Shown: piece after piece, positions 22,190 through 33,454 of the stretch | Layout of the letters: every line of letters starts with the position of its first letter | Numbering within the stretch: the first letter of the stretch is position 1 | The notes under the pieces: generated by a model | Database searches by the model: none | The model's input: the letters and a program-made list of their open reading frames with translations, nothing else | Told to the model about the DNA's origin: nothing | Program-made: the position numbers and the translations under genes | Origin: Tenodera sinensis | Taxonomy: Eukaryota > Arthropoda > Insecta > Mantodea > Mantidae | Length of the DNA stretch: 64,000 bases | Direction of reading: 5' to 3' | Assembly (NCBI GenBank): GCA_030765045.1 | Contig: CM060967.1 | Coordinates: 144,522,251-144,586,250, forward strand

Positions 22190-23031
22190 ATTTTTCTGCC
22201 CATTATCATTTATTTTGTCACCTACCCTATTTAATATATATATATATATATATTAATGACGCAGTTGTACGATGGCGAACTATGCTCAGAACACATTTTA
22301 AAATAAAGGGGAGAAATGTTGACACATTGCTGTTCGCTGATGACCAGATTTTAATTGCGGAGACGGAAGATAACTTACAAAGAGCCATACATGAATTAAA
22401 TAATACTACAAGAGAATATAATCTTCAAATTTCATATGAAAAAATAAAAATAATGGCTTTTATAGGAACAAAACCATTTAAGAGCAAAAATTTGCATAAA
22501 TGATAAACCCATCCAATAGCAAAGTGATTTTAATTATCTTGGCTATATTGTGTCATATACCAGCAATAGAGATATACAAAACAAAATAAACAAATTCTAA
22601 ACAAAATTGTGGCACAATAAAAAGAACTTTTAAAAATTGTAATCGTCAAACTTTGTTAAAACTGTATAAAATAATGGCGATCCCAACCCTGCTTTATGGG
22701 TGTGAAAACTGGTCTTGACTATCTCACAACAGAAGAAAGTGGAGGCTGCTGAGATGAAATTTCTGAGACAGGTGGCAGGCTATAGACTCATAGACAAGAA
22801 AAGAAACGAGAATATTAGAAGAGAATTGGAAATTCAGAGTATAAATGAAACAATCATTGCATACAGGCAAAAATGGCAAGATCATGTGCAGAGAATGACC
22901 GAAGACCGTACACCACAAATAGTGCACAAGTATAAACCTGTAGGTAGAAGAAATGTTGGCAGGCCACGAATGAGATGGTCCGATCAATTTTCTTGAAGTT
23001 GGAACGAGCCACAAGGCTTATACCGTGGTGG

Positions 23032-23063
<32 letters not shown>
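22190..23063 (+). mobile_element. 5'-truncated LINE, reverse transcriptase 3' half with (TGA)n tail
   Basis: Coding order: SPTLFNIYI...ND near 22217; motif C LLFADDQILIAETEDNLQRA at about 22325; YNLQISYEKIKIMAF; a frameshifted FNYLG region near 22530; LLYGCENW near 22690; then a second long frame with AAEMKFLRQVAGYRLIDKKR, YRQKWQDHVQRM and GRRNVGRPRMRW. It ends in a (TGATGA)n tail at about 23028-23062. Stops and frameshifts make it inactive. A short (TA)n run at 22233-22252 sits inside the coding part, adding YIYI. Confidence 0.85.
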
Positions 23064-23097
23064 TGGCCTTACGTTTCTTATTAAAGCGTACATTTTA

Positions 23098-23430
23098 AAA
23101 AAATCTGATGTGTTGCACTCACATTATTTTCTCGACTCTTGCACTAACCTTTCTTTCAATCTCTTACTCCTATATTTTCTTCGTGTTAGTTGACAACCAT
23201 TTGCAGAAACTACCTTATTGTTTATTTTCTTGTAGGTGCAAGGGGAATATTAGAATACAGCAGTCTTTCAAATTACATTCTGTTTTCACTGCTGAGATAT
23301 AAAAAAACTGAATAATGATCTTCCATTTGCGGAAAGTATAAGTACTGCAAAACTCACACAAATGACCAGGAATTTCACAAGATTTGGTGTATCTCTTATG
23401 GTTTACTAGTTATGCAAAGTCATCAGGGCA
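23098..23430 (-). repeat. R1 element, 3' part
   Basis: Reverse orientation: terminus AAATCTGATGTGTTGCACTC, then TCTTCGTGTTAGTTGACAAC, TTGTAGGTGCAAGGGGAATA and TATCTCTTATGGTTTACTAG. The 5' half of the element is missing. Confidence 0.8.
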
Positions 23431-24620
23431 CTTGCGATACTGAAAGAACCAACAGGATGAAGGATAAATTAAATGGCCAATGAAATGGAAGGACAAAAAT
23501 TTGGGGAATGTAATTATCCTTGCCAGTATTCCCCTGGCTACCCAGGGAAACTCCCAAAAAATCCACGAATTTTCACTTATCAAAGGTTTATGTTAGTAAC
23601 ACAAAGTAAGAAAAGAAAGACGGCAGGTATCAAATAGATGGAGAATCGTAAGCGTCGCCAGAGTGCTTTAAATAAAGTGTTTCATCCCTATTTTATCTTC
23701 CTCTCAACACCCCGGTGATTTAAAACGGGCAACCCTCGTGCAAAATTAAAGTTCCAGAACCTGAAGTTGGGAGATGCGGTGATTAGTCATCCTCATGAAA
23801 ATTAACACGGCCTTTCTGAATCCAACCCTTCCCATTTCTATCCCTTAGAGGACGAATGGAAATCCAGCTCCATTAGTTTCTGCCCTTGTTCCTTTTTAAG
23901 CATACAGTTCGAGCTTTATAGGTCAAATTCTAAACACAACAGATTGTCATAAGTTACCTTACTAAGAATTTCTCGTACATAAGCATTACAAATTACTCTC
24001 GTCAACAATGAAAATGTTTGGAGCTCAAAAATAGCTGATTCTCATGCAATTCCACCTGCTGAATTCATAAATAACCATACAAATGATGATTAGCTGTTGT
24101 TTTGGCGATAAAGTAGCAAGCTACTTCTTCAAGAGTCTACATTTTCTGGTTAGAAGACATTTTTTTGAAATAGGCACGCCTATCAACTGACACAGTACAA
24201 TGTTCTTCAGCAATTCGTAGGTTATAAACATTCATATTCTTGCTCTGAGTGTAATTAGTATGGAATTTATAGTGTTTTGAGTCTTTTAAGGAGTAAAATT
24301 TAATAAACTGCCACGAAAATGCTTATTCCCTGAATAACTTTTGTTATATTTGTGGCGAAGTAACATTTTTATCAGAGAAACCGAATCTGCCAACTCTTAT
24401 CAAGATTAGCTTTTGGTATTATTTTGGAATCAGGATAAGTAATGGACTCTACACGTACCTTTTGCAACTGTTATGTTATACTACGAGAATGACTGAAAAA
24501 CTAAAAACGATCTATTACTTGCTGTACCTATGGTTTGGCGAGAGCCTGCCAACCATATAGATGACTACTTCCACCTATAAAGGCTGGATTTTCAATAAAA
24601 AATAACATTTCAATACCCTA
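23431..24620. other. No supported feature
   Basis: AT-rich intron sequence. No recognised gene or dispersed repeat copy. Confidence 0.4.
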
Positions 24621-24989
24621 ATGCTTCATCTGTTGTTCGGAATAGAGGATTTCATAGATTCCTCCAAGCTAAGTTTGAAATGTGTATTACTTCACAACGG
24701 CAACCGTCTTCCTTCTATTCCTGTTGGTCATGTAGTTTACACGAAGGAAGCTTATGCAAACACGAAAGTCTTTAACTCAATCAAATATGCTGAACTACAA
24801 ACGAGAATGGGGCGGAGATATCTGGGCCATTGGAATGAAGCAATGCTTGCAGGATATTACCAGTCTCTCTTTAGCGATGCCCCGGAATTCTCAAAAGGAA
24901 ATCCAAAAGACTACGAGCTTATGGAGCCACCACATGGTTCTCTTCAGCTAGTACCGCCTGCTAGTAGTGCCTCCATTAGAATGCAATGA
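24621..24989 (+). pseudogene. Fragment of a repeated, probably transposon-borne protein
   Basis: Open frame of 122 codons. The first 50 residues (FIDSSKLSLKCVLLHNGNRL, PSIPVGHVVYTKEAY) resemble a protein type that I recall in many copies in arthropod and cnidarian genomes, with a conserved FIDSSK.SLK.VLLHNGN..PSIP..H core. The second half (RRYLGHWNEAMLAGYYQSL) seems a different piece, possibly joined by an internal deletion. It lacks the rest of the protein and so is a relic. The parent element class is not known to me. Confidence 0.5.
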
Positions 24990-25076
24990 TCGTTAAAAAA
25001 GGTTAAACAGGACTTTCGGAGTTGTTTAATTATTTATTACAAACAGGATAAACTATTTTAATGAATAAAATTATGT

Positions 25077-25425
25077 CATAAATTCTCTGGGAACAGCCTG
25101 TGAACTCCTCTTCATCCTGTATAACATTTGTAGAATTGGTAATCCGTAAGAGATAGAATTATTTTGTTGTTTAACGATGCTGTCAATTGCCGGGATCACA
25201 TCAGTGTCGTCGGTGTGCCGGAATTTTGTCCCGCAGGAGTTCTTTTACATACCAGTAAATCTACTGAAGTGGAACTGTCGTTGGTAAGCGCACTTAAAAC
25301 CATCGGCCTGGGTCGGATTTGAACCCGTGACCTTGGGATCAGTAAGCCAGCGTCTAACCAACTAAGCCATCCAGACCGACATAAGAGATTGACAAAATCT
25401 TACTGCACAAATATTATATATATAT
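25077..25425 (+). repeat. R1 internal fragment split by a SINE
   Basis: R1 sequence runs to CCGTAAGAGATAGA (ending about 25157) and resumes at TAAGAGATTGACAAAATCTTACTGCACAA (25382 on). The interruption is the SINE at 25158-25381. The duplicated target is TAAGAGATAGA (25147-25157) / TAAGAGATTGA (25382-25392), 10 of 11 bases identical. Confidence 0.75.
25158..25381 (-). mobile_element. tRNA-derived SINE inserted in R1
   Basis: Read on the minus strand the head has GGCTTAGTTGGTTAGACGCT (box A) and CGGGTTCAAATCCGACCC (box B). GGTCTGG at its start can still pair with CCAGGCC after box B, like a tRNA acceptor stem. The body continues through TTAAGTGCGCTTACCAACG and ends near GTTAAACAACA. The flanking 11-base duplication in R1 marks both ends. 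Confidence 0.8.
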
Positions 25426-25603
25426 CGTATGTATAGGCTAATTCGGTTCAAATTAGGATTCTTAAATACGTTCCAAGCATGCCTGCTCGGACACCAAAGA
25501 TGAAATATTGTACAAATGTACATACATACACCCTCCCACTCCCTCCCCCCCCCAAAAAAAAAAACATAAATAAACCTTAGAATGTTGTGAGCGATGGCAA
25601 AGT

Positions 25604-26323
25604 GATCCGTTTTCAAGATGGAATCCCTGTCCGGAAATTCAGCGTTTGGGCGCTGGAGAGCGTTAATGTCTGAGAATGAACGGCTGTGAAGATTTGTTCC
25701 GTTTCGTTTTGGTCTCTTAATAGGGAGGTATACATTCCTTTAGCCATTTGTGTACCTAGGATGAACGACCTAAGTCTAATAACATTCCTCCGTGGAATCC
25801 TTGGTACACATCCTACTGCGTTACTTGTGTAGTTTCCAGTACAATAACGTTGTTAAGATGCACCAGTACACAGCTGTGGAAATGGCCGATATGAGCTCCA
25901 GCACACTTAAATGTGCGGAGTCATCTCAACGTCGTATATCCAAATCGATGGATTGGTAGAGATGGACCAGTTCCATGGCCAGCACGGTTGCCAGATTTGA
26001 TACCTCTCAGCTATTTTCTGTGCGGTTGTATGGTGTATGACACTCCTGTAACGTCAGTGGAGGACTTCATTGCTCGAGTCCACGGAGCGAGTGAAAATCT
26101 TCAAATACCGCGCGTGTTGGGTCATACGCGTCAGGCTCAGTATCGCCGATATAGGACCTGCATTGAAGTAGAAGGTACACAGTTCGAAGAACTTCTCTAA
26201 TGTAGACAGCTACTCATGTTGGGTTTATTGACGAAATGTGACAACACATCATCTTACACTTCGATGCTCTACAGCGTCCAAACCGGAGTATCCGGACAAG
26301 CATTGCTTTTTGAAAACCGATAA
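25604..26323 (+). mobile_element. Internally deleted mariner-type DNA transposon
   Basis: Imperfect terminal inverted repeats of about 60 bases lie at 25604-25664 and 26262-26323; shared words include GTTTTCAA, TGTCCGGA, GTTTGG.CGCTG.AGAGC. Inside, ATG at 25857 opens MHQYTAVEMADM, the typical start of a mariner-type (DUF4817-like) transposase. It then jumps in another frame to the C-terminal part (HLNVVYPNRWIGRDGPVPWP, ARLPDLIPLSYFLCG, CIEVEGTQFEELL to the stop at 26200). The DNA-binding and most of the catalytic region are missing, so it is non-autonomous. Length is about 720 bases. Confidence 0.8.
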
Positions 26324-26663
26324 GTTAGCCCACACAATAGCTAAGCGTTGTCGGTGCTTTTTGCCACCTGTAAGCATATTAAAGCACAACATTTATACTG
26401 AATAACATTTCTTGTGGCATTCATCGTTTCCAAGACATTGTTACTGGTTTGAATTTTGAAATATGTATACTTTTCTCTAGTTGAATATCGCCATTCATTT
26501 TTTCCTGCCTGTCTTCTTGTGGTGTTGCACAAGGAGTGGAATTAAGATCCACTCTTAAAAGTGTAACTATTGCCTAAGCATGCTGCATTTCTTTAACGCC
26601 CTTATACATACGAGTACAAGGAAGTTTGTAGTAAAACCATTTCTTCAAATGTATGTCAGTTAA

Positions 26664-27000
26664 CCGAGCGAGATGGCTCTGGGGCAACGTGTGAGACTGA
26701 TATTCGTGTGGTCATGGATTCGAATCTGCTGGCCGAGCTTCCTGATCCATGGGTTTTCTTCAGGAAATGCTAGGAAGGATAGTCAAAACCCGAATTTTTC
26801 ATTCCTCCGTTTCATTTCACTTCCATTTCAATCCGGTCCTTCAAGGTTAGAAGTGTTGGCGATGTACGGTTTTGGCGCTGAGTGTGGGAACTTAGCAAAC
26901 TCTAAAAGTGCTGTTCTCGACGAATGGGTGGCGTTGAAGTCGCCTCTTACCTGCTGGAGGGGACCGCTGTCAACACTTTTGGTGGCTTCTTGGTGAACTC
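26664..27000 (+). mobile_element. tRNA-derived SINE, family C
   Basis: Head CCGAGCGAGATGGCTCTGGG and GCAACGTGTGAGACT, with box B ATGGATTCGAATCTGC. The body matches the SINE at 11007 block by block (CCATGGGTTTTCTTC, AATGCTAGGAAGGATAGTC, TTTCATTTCACTTCC, AGTGTTGGCGA, GGGAACTTAGCAAACT, GTCGCCTCTTACCTGC). Confidence 0.75.
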
Positions 27001-27890
27001 GAGTGTCAGATAAAGAATCTCTAGCACACACAAAACTACTTAGAGAAAAATTATGCATTTGGTAAAACTATTCCACGTATTTCATACTTTAAAATTAAAA
27101 TAATGTTTCTACTCCCAAGGGATCCATATTCTTTCCATGGCTTGGACTGGGAAATCTGTGCTAGAGCGTCCTAAATTTTGTTTTGCTTCCATTATTATCA
27201 TGTCCTGTACAGTTTATCTAGGAAGAAATCTCCAAGGGCATCACTGGTTCTCTTCCTTTAAGCTTTTATGTGGTGCAAGGTTAAAAGAAAATTGAGTTTG
27301 AGAGACGTGAACAAAAACGTTGCTCGGAAGATCCCAAGGCCTTCGATGGGAAGGTTGAGGTTAGGTACTGTTGTACATTGTGAACAATGGAGGTCATGGC
27401 TGTGAAAACACTGGCCAGCAGGCACATCGATCGCCGTGGTCAGGGCTCATATCTCGCAGCCTGGACCATTTTCATCTCCCCGAGAGTAAGATAAGTAATG
27501 GTCCATTCCTTCCTGCCAGTACTCGGGAGTTTTGTATCGATTTTACCAAGAGGCTTTTAACGGATACGTTCTTTATAAACAAACTGAGTGTGCATCACGG
27601 AACAATAAACCAGCCTGTCCCATACACAGCGTACTGCTATTGAAAAATACTGCACGAAAAAAAGGTCGGGTATTAGCTTCTTTTTTTTCCCTCCGCCTCT
27701 TCTTTCGTTCTCTACTTGGAAGATCCATTGTTGTGCACATGGCTGCCTTTCTGCAAACTTTCAATTGGAAAAAGTTGAGGCAAGGCGGAAAAGAGAATAT
27801 GTTAAATTGGAGTTGTGTTTCTTGAGCCCAGAATATAATAAAAATAAATGAATAAATAAATTAATCAAGAATAACAATTTTCGTTATAAA
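27001..27890. other. No supported feature
   Basis: Short overlapping open frames at 27371-27825 have no recognised domain. Nothing else noted. Confidence 0.4.
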
Positions 27891-27894
27891 ATAG

Positions 27895-28190
27895 CTGATA
27901 AAAAAAGGATAGAGTTTAATCTACCACTGTTTCTGTTGTTCTTAGATTATGAAAATACGTACGATAGGGTTGATAGGCAGAAATTATGGGAAATACTATA
28001 GGACAATGTCCCTCACAATTTGATGAATGCAATCAAAGCAATGTATGACAATACACAAACAATATTAAACAAAAACTTCCCCTTTAAGTGAATCAAGGCT
28101 CCAGACAGGGGTGTGGGCTATCACCAATATTATTTGATATATACACAAATATAAGTATTCAGGAATGAAACAAATGAACCCTAAAAACAC
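27895..28190 (+). mobile_element. LINE reverse transcriptase fragment
   Basis: The degraded reading gives motif A FLDYENTYDRVDRQKLWEIL, NAIKAMYDN, and the turn motif NQGSRQGCGLSPILFDIYTN, with stops between. It belongs to the same LINE type as 22190-23063 but covers the part missing there. The following bases to about 28400 may be its decayed continuation. Confidence 0.75.
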
Positions 28191-28404
28191 TAAATTACAA
28201 TTAAACAAATTAATATGCACAAAATGTTTTGCTATGACCGGATAGTAGTGTCTTAGTAACTTTTAATAGAAAATCTCAATCTATGCAAGGAAAGTACAAC
28301 AGAAGAACAAAACAGATTTTAAACCTCTATTTAAAATTGATAATTCCTCTATCACGGTGAAATATATTTCGGTCTTAAGCCAGTTTTTCATGCCAGTAGA
28401 GAGA

Positions 28405-29510
28405 GCGAAGCCTTCGGAGCCTTGTCTTCTTCACTCTCTGTACCCCTTTTCAATGACTAAGCGGTATTCATGCTGCGATGGGCAGGACATAGTAGTAACC
28501 AATGACATGCCGGCATGAAAGGGAAGTTCTGATTACTTTTTCTGATGGCTCATTAAATCATGACTCATTAAGCTACAGCTCTTGCGCCATGTCGTACACA
28601 TTAGAAACTACACATGCCCAGATTATTGGTGTTATGGTAAGCTGGTAGCATAGTTCGACAAACATACTGTCACCGCGCCCGCCGCATCTAATTGCCGACA
28701 ACAGCAGTGTCACCCATCGCATTATTGTCGGCACTACCGCAAAGGAGCCGAAGGAAAGAGATAGAGAATGACCGCATTGTTGGGGCGCTTGCCGAAAGAG
28801 AGAAAAGGATAGAGGCTACTGGAATCTTCTACTTTGTATCTCACCGCAATAAGTGAACGTTCCTGAAGCTTCCAGAATAGTGCCTGGGAGATATAAATAG
28901 CGGTAAAGTGAGAGAAGAGGCAGTCAGACGTATGTGAAGGTTGAGTAGTCGTGCCGACGGAGACGGACAGACGACGTGAAGAGTTGTGCCGACGGAGAAG
29001 AGTTAGTTCTTTGTGTTACGAGTTCGGAGCCGTGGTGTTGGAGAATCGAAAAAGACTTTCTTGCTGTTGCAACGAGTGTACAAAGTTACTGTTTACGGAA
29101 ATAAAAGTGTTTCTTTATCTCGACTACATCTGTCTACTTTATTTCACAACCAACCAAAAAGTCACAATATACATAAATGCTGTACTAAAATACACTACCT
29201 ACAGAGTTTATTAATTTATGTTAGGTTTTGAGGTAACAGTTTTAAGGTACTGCATAGGTATTAAAAGAAACCTGTAGAAACTGCATTATTATATAATATA
29301 ATAGACAATCGTGTTTAAGGCTATTTTGATATTATTTAATTGCACTAAAAATATAGGGAGATTTTGTAAAAGGACCTAACTTTTTATATTTTTCAATGTA
29401 GTATTGCATCATGTTTACTGTAAAGCTTTACACTATTTTGTGATTCAAAGGATAAAGTTAGTTTTTCCCTTAACACAGAATCGTTTAACTCAATAAATGC
29501 TGCTAAAACA
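28405..29510 (+). repeat. Dispersed repeat F, copy 2, split by an insertion
   Basis: The left block (28405-28585: TTCAATGACTAAGCGGTATT, TTTCTGATGGCTCATTAA) and right block (29245-29510: TTTTTATATTTTTCAATG, TTTACTGTAAAGCTTTACAC, CAGAATCGTTTAACTC) match copy 1 at 14310-14875. Here the blocks are about 660 bases apart instead of about 110, so roughly 550 bases were inserted. Confidence 0.7.
28605..29230 (+). mobile_element. LTR-like insertion in repeat F
   Basis: The extra sequence in repeat F has an LTR-like plan: GC-richer upstream part; TATA box in GAGATATAAATAGCGG (about 28893), followed about 25 bases later by GGCAGTCAGACG, an initiator-like word; GACGGAGAC/GACGGAGAAG repeats; then GGAAATAAAAGTG, a possible polyadenylation signal near 29100. 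Exact ends and target duplication could not be settled, so a solo LTR is an inference. Confidence 0.45.
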
Positions 29511-29516
29511 AATAGA

Positions 29517-30383
29517 AAAATCTGATGTGTTGCACTCACATGACTTTCTCTACTCTTGTACTAACCATTCTTACAAACTCTTATTCCTATATCTTCTTCG
29601 TGTTAGTTAAAATACACACTTGTACAAATTATCTTATTGCTTATTTCCTTGTAGGTGCAAGGGGAATATTGGAATACAGTAGGCTTTGTGCGATAGTCAA
29701 ATATTTTAAAGCTTTGAGATTCCGTTCTCTTTGTACACGTAACATATAAAAAAATGAACAACGATGACCCATTTCACGAAAGTTCGAAGTTTTCCGAAAC
29801 TCACAAACATAACAAGGTATATCTCCGAAATGGTTCACCCTACAAGAAAATTTATTGAGACATAAATTGTGTATTTTAGCAAGATCTACATTTTTTGTAT
29901 AATATAATTTGGTCTATCTCTAACGGTTTACCAGTTATGCAAAAGTCGTCCAGAGTAAATACGGCTACAGGGGCTATAGCCAGAAAATTCAAGTATACAT
30001 TTCATTTGTCATAAAAATATCTCAAACATATGACATTTTAATCAAAATCGTTAGAGCCATTTTCAAGAAAATCAAAATTTTCGAAAAATCTTCCATGTAA
30101 AGGGTAGTTTAGGGTGGGGCCATTTTCTTCAAAATCTTCGTGTCACATCCTTGAACGACATTAAACTTAAATACCAACTTTGGTTTTTAACCGACTTTTC
30201 ATTTTTGAGCTATGCTGTCCACAGACTGACAGACTGACACACAGACACACACACGGACCTTTTTCTAAAAATGCTTTTTTTGGATTCAGGGGGCCTCAAA
30301 ACATGTATTTCCGGTGAAATCTCGACTTCGAATTTTTGGGTGGAATACAATACTTCCCCTACTTACCAGTAGAGAAAGTAAAA
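29517..30383 (-). repeat. R1 element, full length
   Basis: The best-preserved minus copy: terminus AAATCTGATGTGTTGCACTC at the left, all internal blocks in reverse order, ACACACACGGACC at the microsatellite site (short here), and GGTGAAATCTCGACTTCG and CAGTAGAGAAAGTAAAA at the right. About 0.87 kb. Useful as a reference copy. Confidence 0.85.
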
Positions 30384-30891
30384 ATCAGCGGTAGCTTCTC
30401 ATTTTCATACAGCACAACATCAAATAAGTAAAGAAATTAAACCATTTAAAATATTCAACTTTCTTCACAACTAAATATATGGGAAAAATATTTATTTACT
30501 TCAATTATATTAATTTTTAAATCCCGCCAACTGATATAATGTTGAAATACTTAAGGTTAATAGTTCCAGTTACACTCAGCAGATGGCTAAATGCCAATTT
30601 CAAGAAACTACCACTAGAGTTCACCATATTTCAGAAGGGGATTATAAGGAAGAGAATGGACATTTGGAAGCAGCAATCTGCATGAGCTGAAGATGAGACA
30701 GACAGGGTTGTCTTGAAAGTACTTCAAAATTTAAAAACTGAATGGAGTGGTGTTATGTGTCCACAAGAAATAAAAGAGCTGCTGTAGTTCACATTAAGCA
30801 TGAAGACTACATCGCTGTTAGTACCGCTTCTAGTTATCACCAATAACATAAAAAATAAACTTGACCCGCATTTAATTTAGTTGTTTTCCAG
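30384..30891. other. No supported feature
   Basis: Unique-looking sequence between R1 and the jockey-like LINE. No recognised content. Confidence 0.35.
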
Positions 30892-32614
30892 TTGCCTAAA
30901 AAGCAGACGCGTGTGGCGTGCGTTCTGAAGCAGGGCAAGAAGCCGGTTTTTCCATCTAGTTACCGTTCCATCAGCCTCCTACCGTCAGTCTCGAAAGTGT
31001 TCGAGAAACTGTTCCTGTCCCGCCTCGGACCTCTTTTGGAGGCAAAAGGTCTCCTACCGGAACACCAGTTTGGTTTTCGTTCTGGTCACTCCACGACTGA
31101 GCAACTACTGCGTGTAGCCGAGAAAGCTTCCCTGGCTTACCAGGAGAGGGCTAAAACGGTGGCAGTGTTGCTTGACGTGGAAAAGGCATTTTCTACCACT
31201 TGGCATGAGGGGCTTGTCTACAAGCTCATACAGCACGAAATCCCCCCTCCATACATTTACTTGGTGGCTGGTTTCCTACAGGAACGTAGCTTCCGAGTGA
31301 AGGTGGAGGGATCATTCTCCGGAGAAAGGCCCATTGGCGCAGGAGTCCCCGAGTGTACTGTCACCGGCACTTTTTGCAGCTTACATGGCCGATCTCCCGA
31401 CGCACCCCACCACACACATCTGTCAGTATGCGGACGATCTCATGATCTTCGCTACTAACAAGAACCCGCGCTACAGTTACCGACAAGTACAAGCCCACCT
31501 CTGTGCCATCAGTAGATGGTGCGAGAACTGGCGTATGTCTATTAACCCGGAGAAAAGCTCTGCGATTCTCCTGGCTAGTACGATAGCCAACCGGCTCCCG
31601 CGGGACCTCGTGCTTCGGCGCCGTCGGATCCCCTGGGTCACTACGGCGAAGTATCTCGGAGTCACGCTGGACCGGCGGCTGACGTATAGACATCACGTCA
31701 GGGGCAAAGTACTGCAAGGCCACGCTGCCCTCCGGCAGTTGTATCCCATCCTCAGTTCCCAAACCATGCCCTTACGCCTGAAGCTTCAGCTGTATCGAGC
31801 GATCATTCCGCCTCTGGTCCTGTACGGATGTGAGATCTGGGGAGTGGTGGCAAAGTCCACCTTCATCAACTCTAGACGTTGCAGAACCGGGCATTAAGGA
31901 TGATCTATGATACTGGCTGGAGATTTCCTGCCCATATCCTACACGAACATTCCGGTATCCCGTACATTTCGACGTGATTAAAACTCGCGCTCGAACAATG
32001 TACAACAAACTCCAGAACCACCCTAACCCTCTGGTAAATACTCTGGGCCAATACGACCAGAGTCAGCCGCGCCGACTACCATCCAAAAGATTGCCAAAGG
32101 ACATCTTTAAGTCCTGCGGTCTAATCTTAAGATGGGAAAGGCGAAAATGCAATCTGTATTCAAAACAACCCTGGTGGGGATTAGCGCGTCACCTGACTGC
32201 CAGTCAGAAGTCGCGCACAGCCCGTTCGCAGACCAATCCCTGCCTACCATCCCTCCCGCCCCTATAAAAACCCCTGTTCCCACAAACTTTTCCTACTGAT
32301 AAATATCCCTGTAGTGACACCATCAAAACCATCGCGCAGGTTAAGCCGTATGACGGCTAGGTACTGCGGTAAAGATACTCGAGCGGGGGAAACATCATCT
32401 CATCTCCGCTCGACTCGAACTCCGTTTGGCGTCTGGCGTCTCGGTGACCCAAAGGGAGCCACTGTATGGGTTTCCTGAAAAACTCACTGTATATATCTTG
32501 TAAATATAAATAATTGTATATAGAATGTAAACGTGTACGCTGGGCCTACTGTACCAGGCCAGACAAAATTAACAAATAAATAATCGGAATCTGAAAAAAA
32601 AAAAAAAAAAAAAA
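30892..32614 (+). mobile_element. 5'-truncated jockey-like LINE with poly(A) tail
   Basis: The first frame (30892-31350) reads reverse transcriptase blocks: YRSISLLPSVSKVFEKLFLS, GLLPEHQFGFRSGHST, motif A VLLDVEKAFSTTWH with its aspartate kept, and GAGVP. A frameshift within the GVPxxSVLSPALF turn moves to 31334-31897: SVLSPALFAAYMADLP, motif C CQYADDLMIF, CENWRMSINPEKSSAIL, KYLGVTLDRRLTY, and PLVLYGCEIWG. Further shifts follow near 31870 and 31960, then TRARTMYNKLQNHPNPLV. A 3' UTR and a run of 21 A (32594-32614) end it. Inactive, but recent enough to keep its tail and GC-rich codons unlike its AT-rich surroundings. Confidence 0.9.
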
Positions 32615-32955
32615 GATTTAACACTAACACGATGTGTGCTTCTTAAGATTTACGAAATACCCAGTAAATCCAAGACTGCTAAGTGCTCTTGAATGTACTG
32701 AAAATGAGGTCTCATTAACTGCAAACGACAAATGATCAATACACACAACTTTTAATGCAGGACTAATGAGTTGCCAAGCTGTTTAATGGTACCATATTCA
32801 GGACCTTTCGTTTTCATCGGGTTGAAGGATTTCTGTCTTCATGCTTACGGAACAAAATTAATAAACGAAGTGCTTCATAAACAATGCTGTCTGGCCTAAC
32901 TTTTAAAGGGTTTTACTAGAACTGCCCAATTAAAGTTGCCTACTTATAATGTTTA
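32615..32955. other. No supported feature
   Basis: AT-rich spacer between LINE tail and SINE. Confidence 0.35.
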
Positions 32956-32959
32956 ATTT

Positions 32960-33195
32960 TCTGAGTATCAGGTGGTAGATCCGGATTCGAATCCCGTTAA
33001 CGGCGTGGGAGACCCGGACCGGGGTGCACTCAACCTTGTTAGATCGCCGAGAAGCCAACTGAGGAGCGGCCCCTGGTTGAAAAGACCCCACGTACTGGCC
33101 GGTAGAACACGTCCCACCCTCCAATACGACACCCCACAAGTGACGCTTGTGGCAGGCCTTGGTCCGAAAATAGCTGTTGCGCCGCAGTGTTAATT
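32960..33195 (+). mobile_element. tRNA-like SINE
   Basis: GGTGGTAGATCCGGATTCGA ATCCCG contains a box B-like core. It is followed by a GC-rich body (GGGAGACCCGGACCGG, CGCCGAGAAGCCAACTGAGG, GAGCGGCCCCTGG) unlike the surrounding AT-rich DNA. Box A is weak, so the head is eroded. Confidence 0.5.
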
Positions 33196-33454
33196 TAATG
33201 CTATTAAGAGGCGGAGTCAGACCTTTACCTAAAACAAAGTTATCTAGTACATACGTAACTCCGTGTGAGTAACGATGTAAAATGTAAAATTTGCAAAATT
33301 CTTCAAAAACGTTTCGTATTTGTATATTCATATGTTACATTCAATTGATGTAGAATTTTAGTTATTGTTTGCATGTGATGGTGATCTTCCAATGCTGTAC
33401 CAGCTAAAAGCTCACGTAATACGAATTATTATGAACTGTGATGTAAGAAAATGT

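Noticed and set aside
28630..29238. TGTTA...TAACA as exact LTR ends
   Set aside because: The GGTAACAG word also occurs in the uninterrupted repeat F copy near 14520, so it belongs to the host repeat and not to the insertion.
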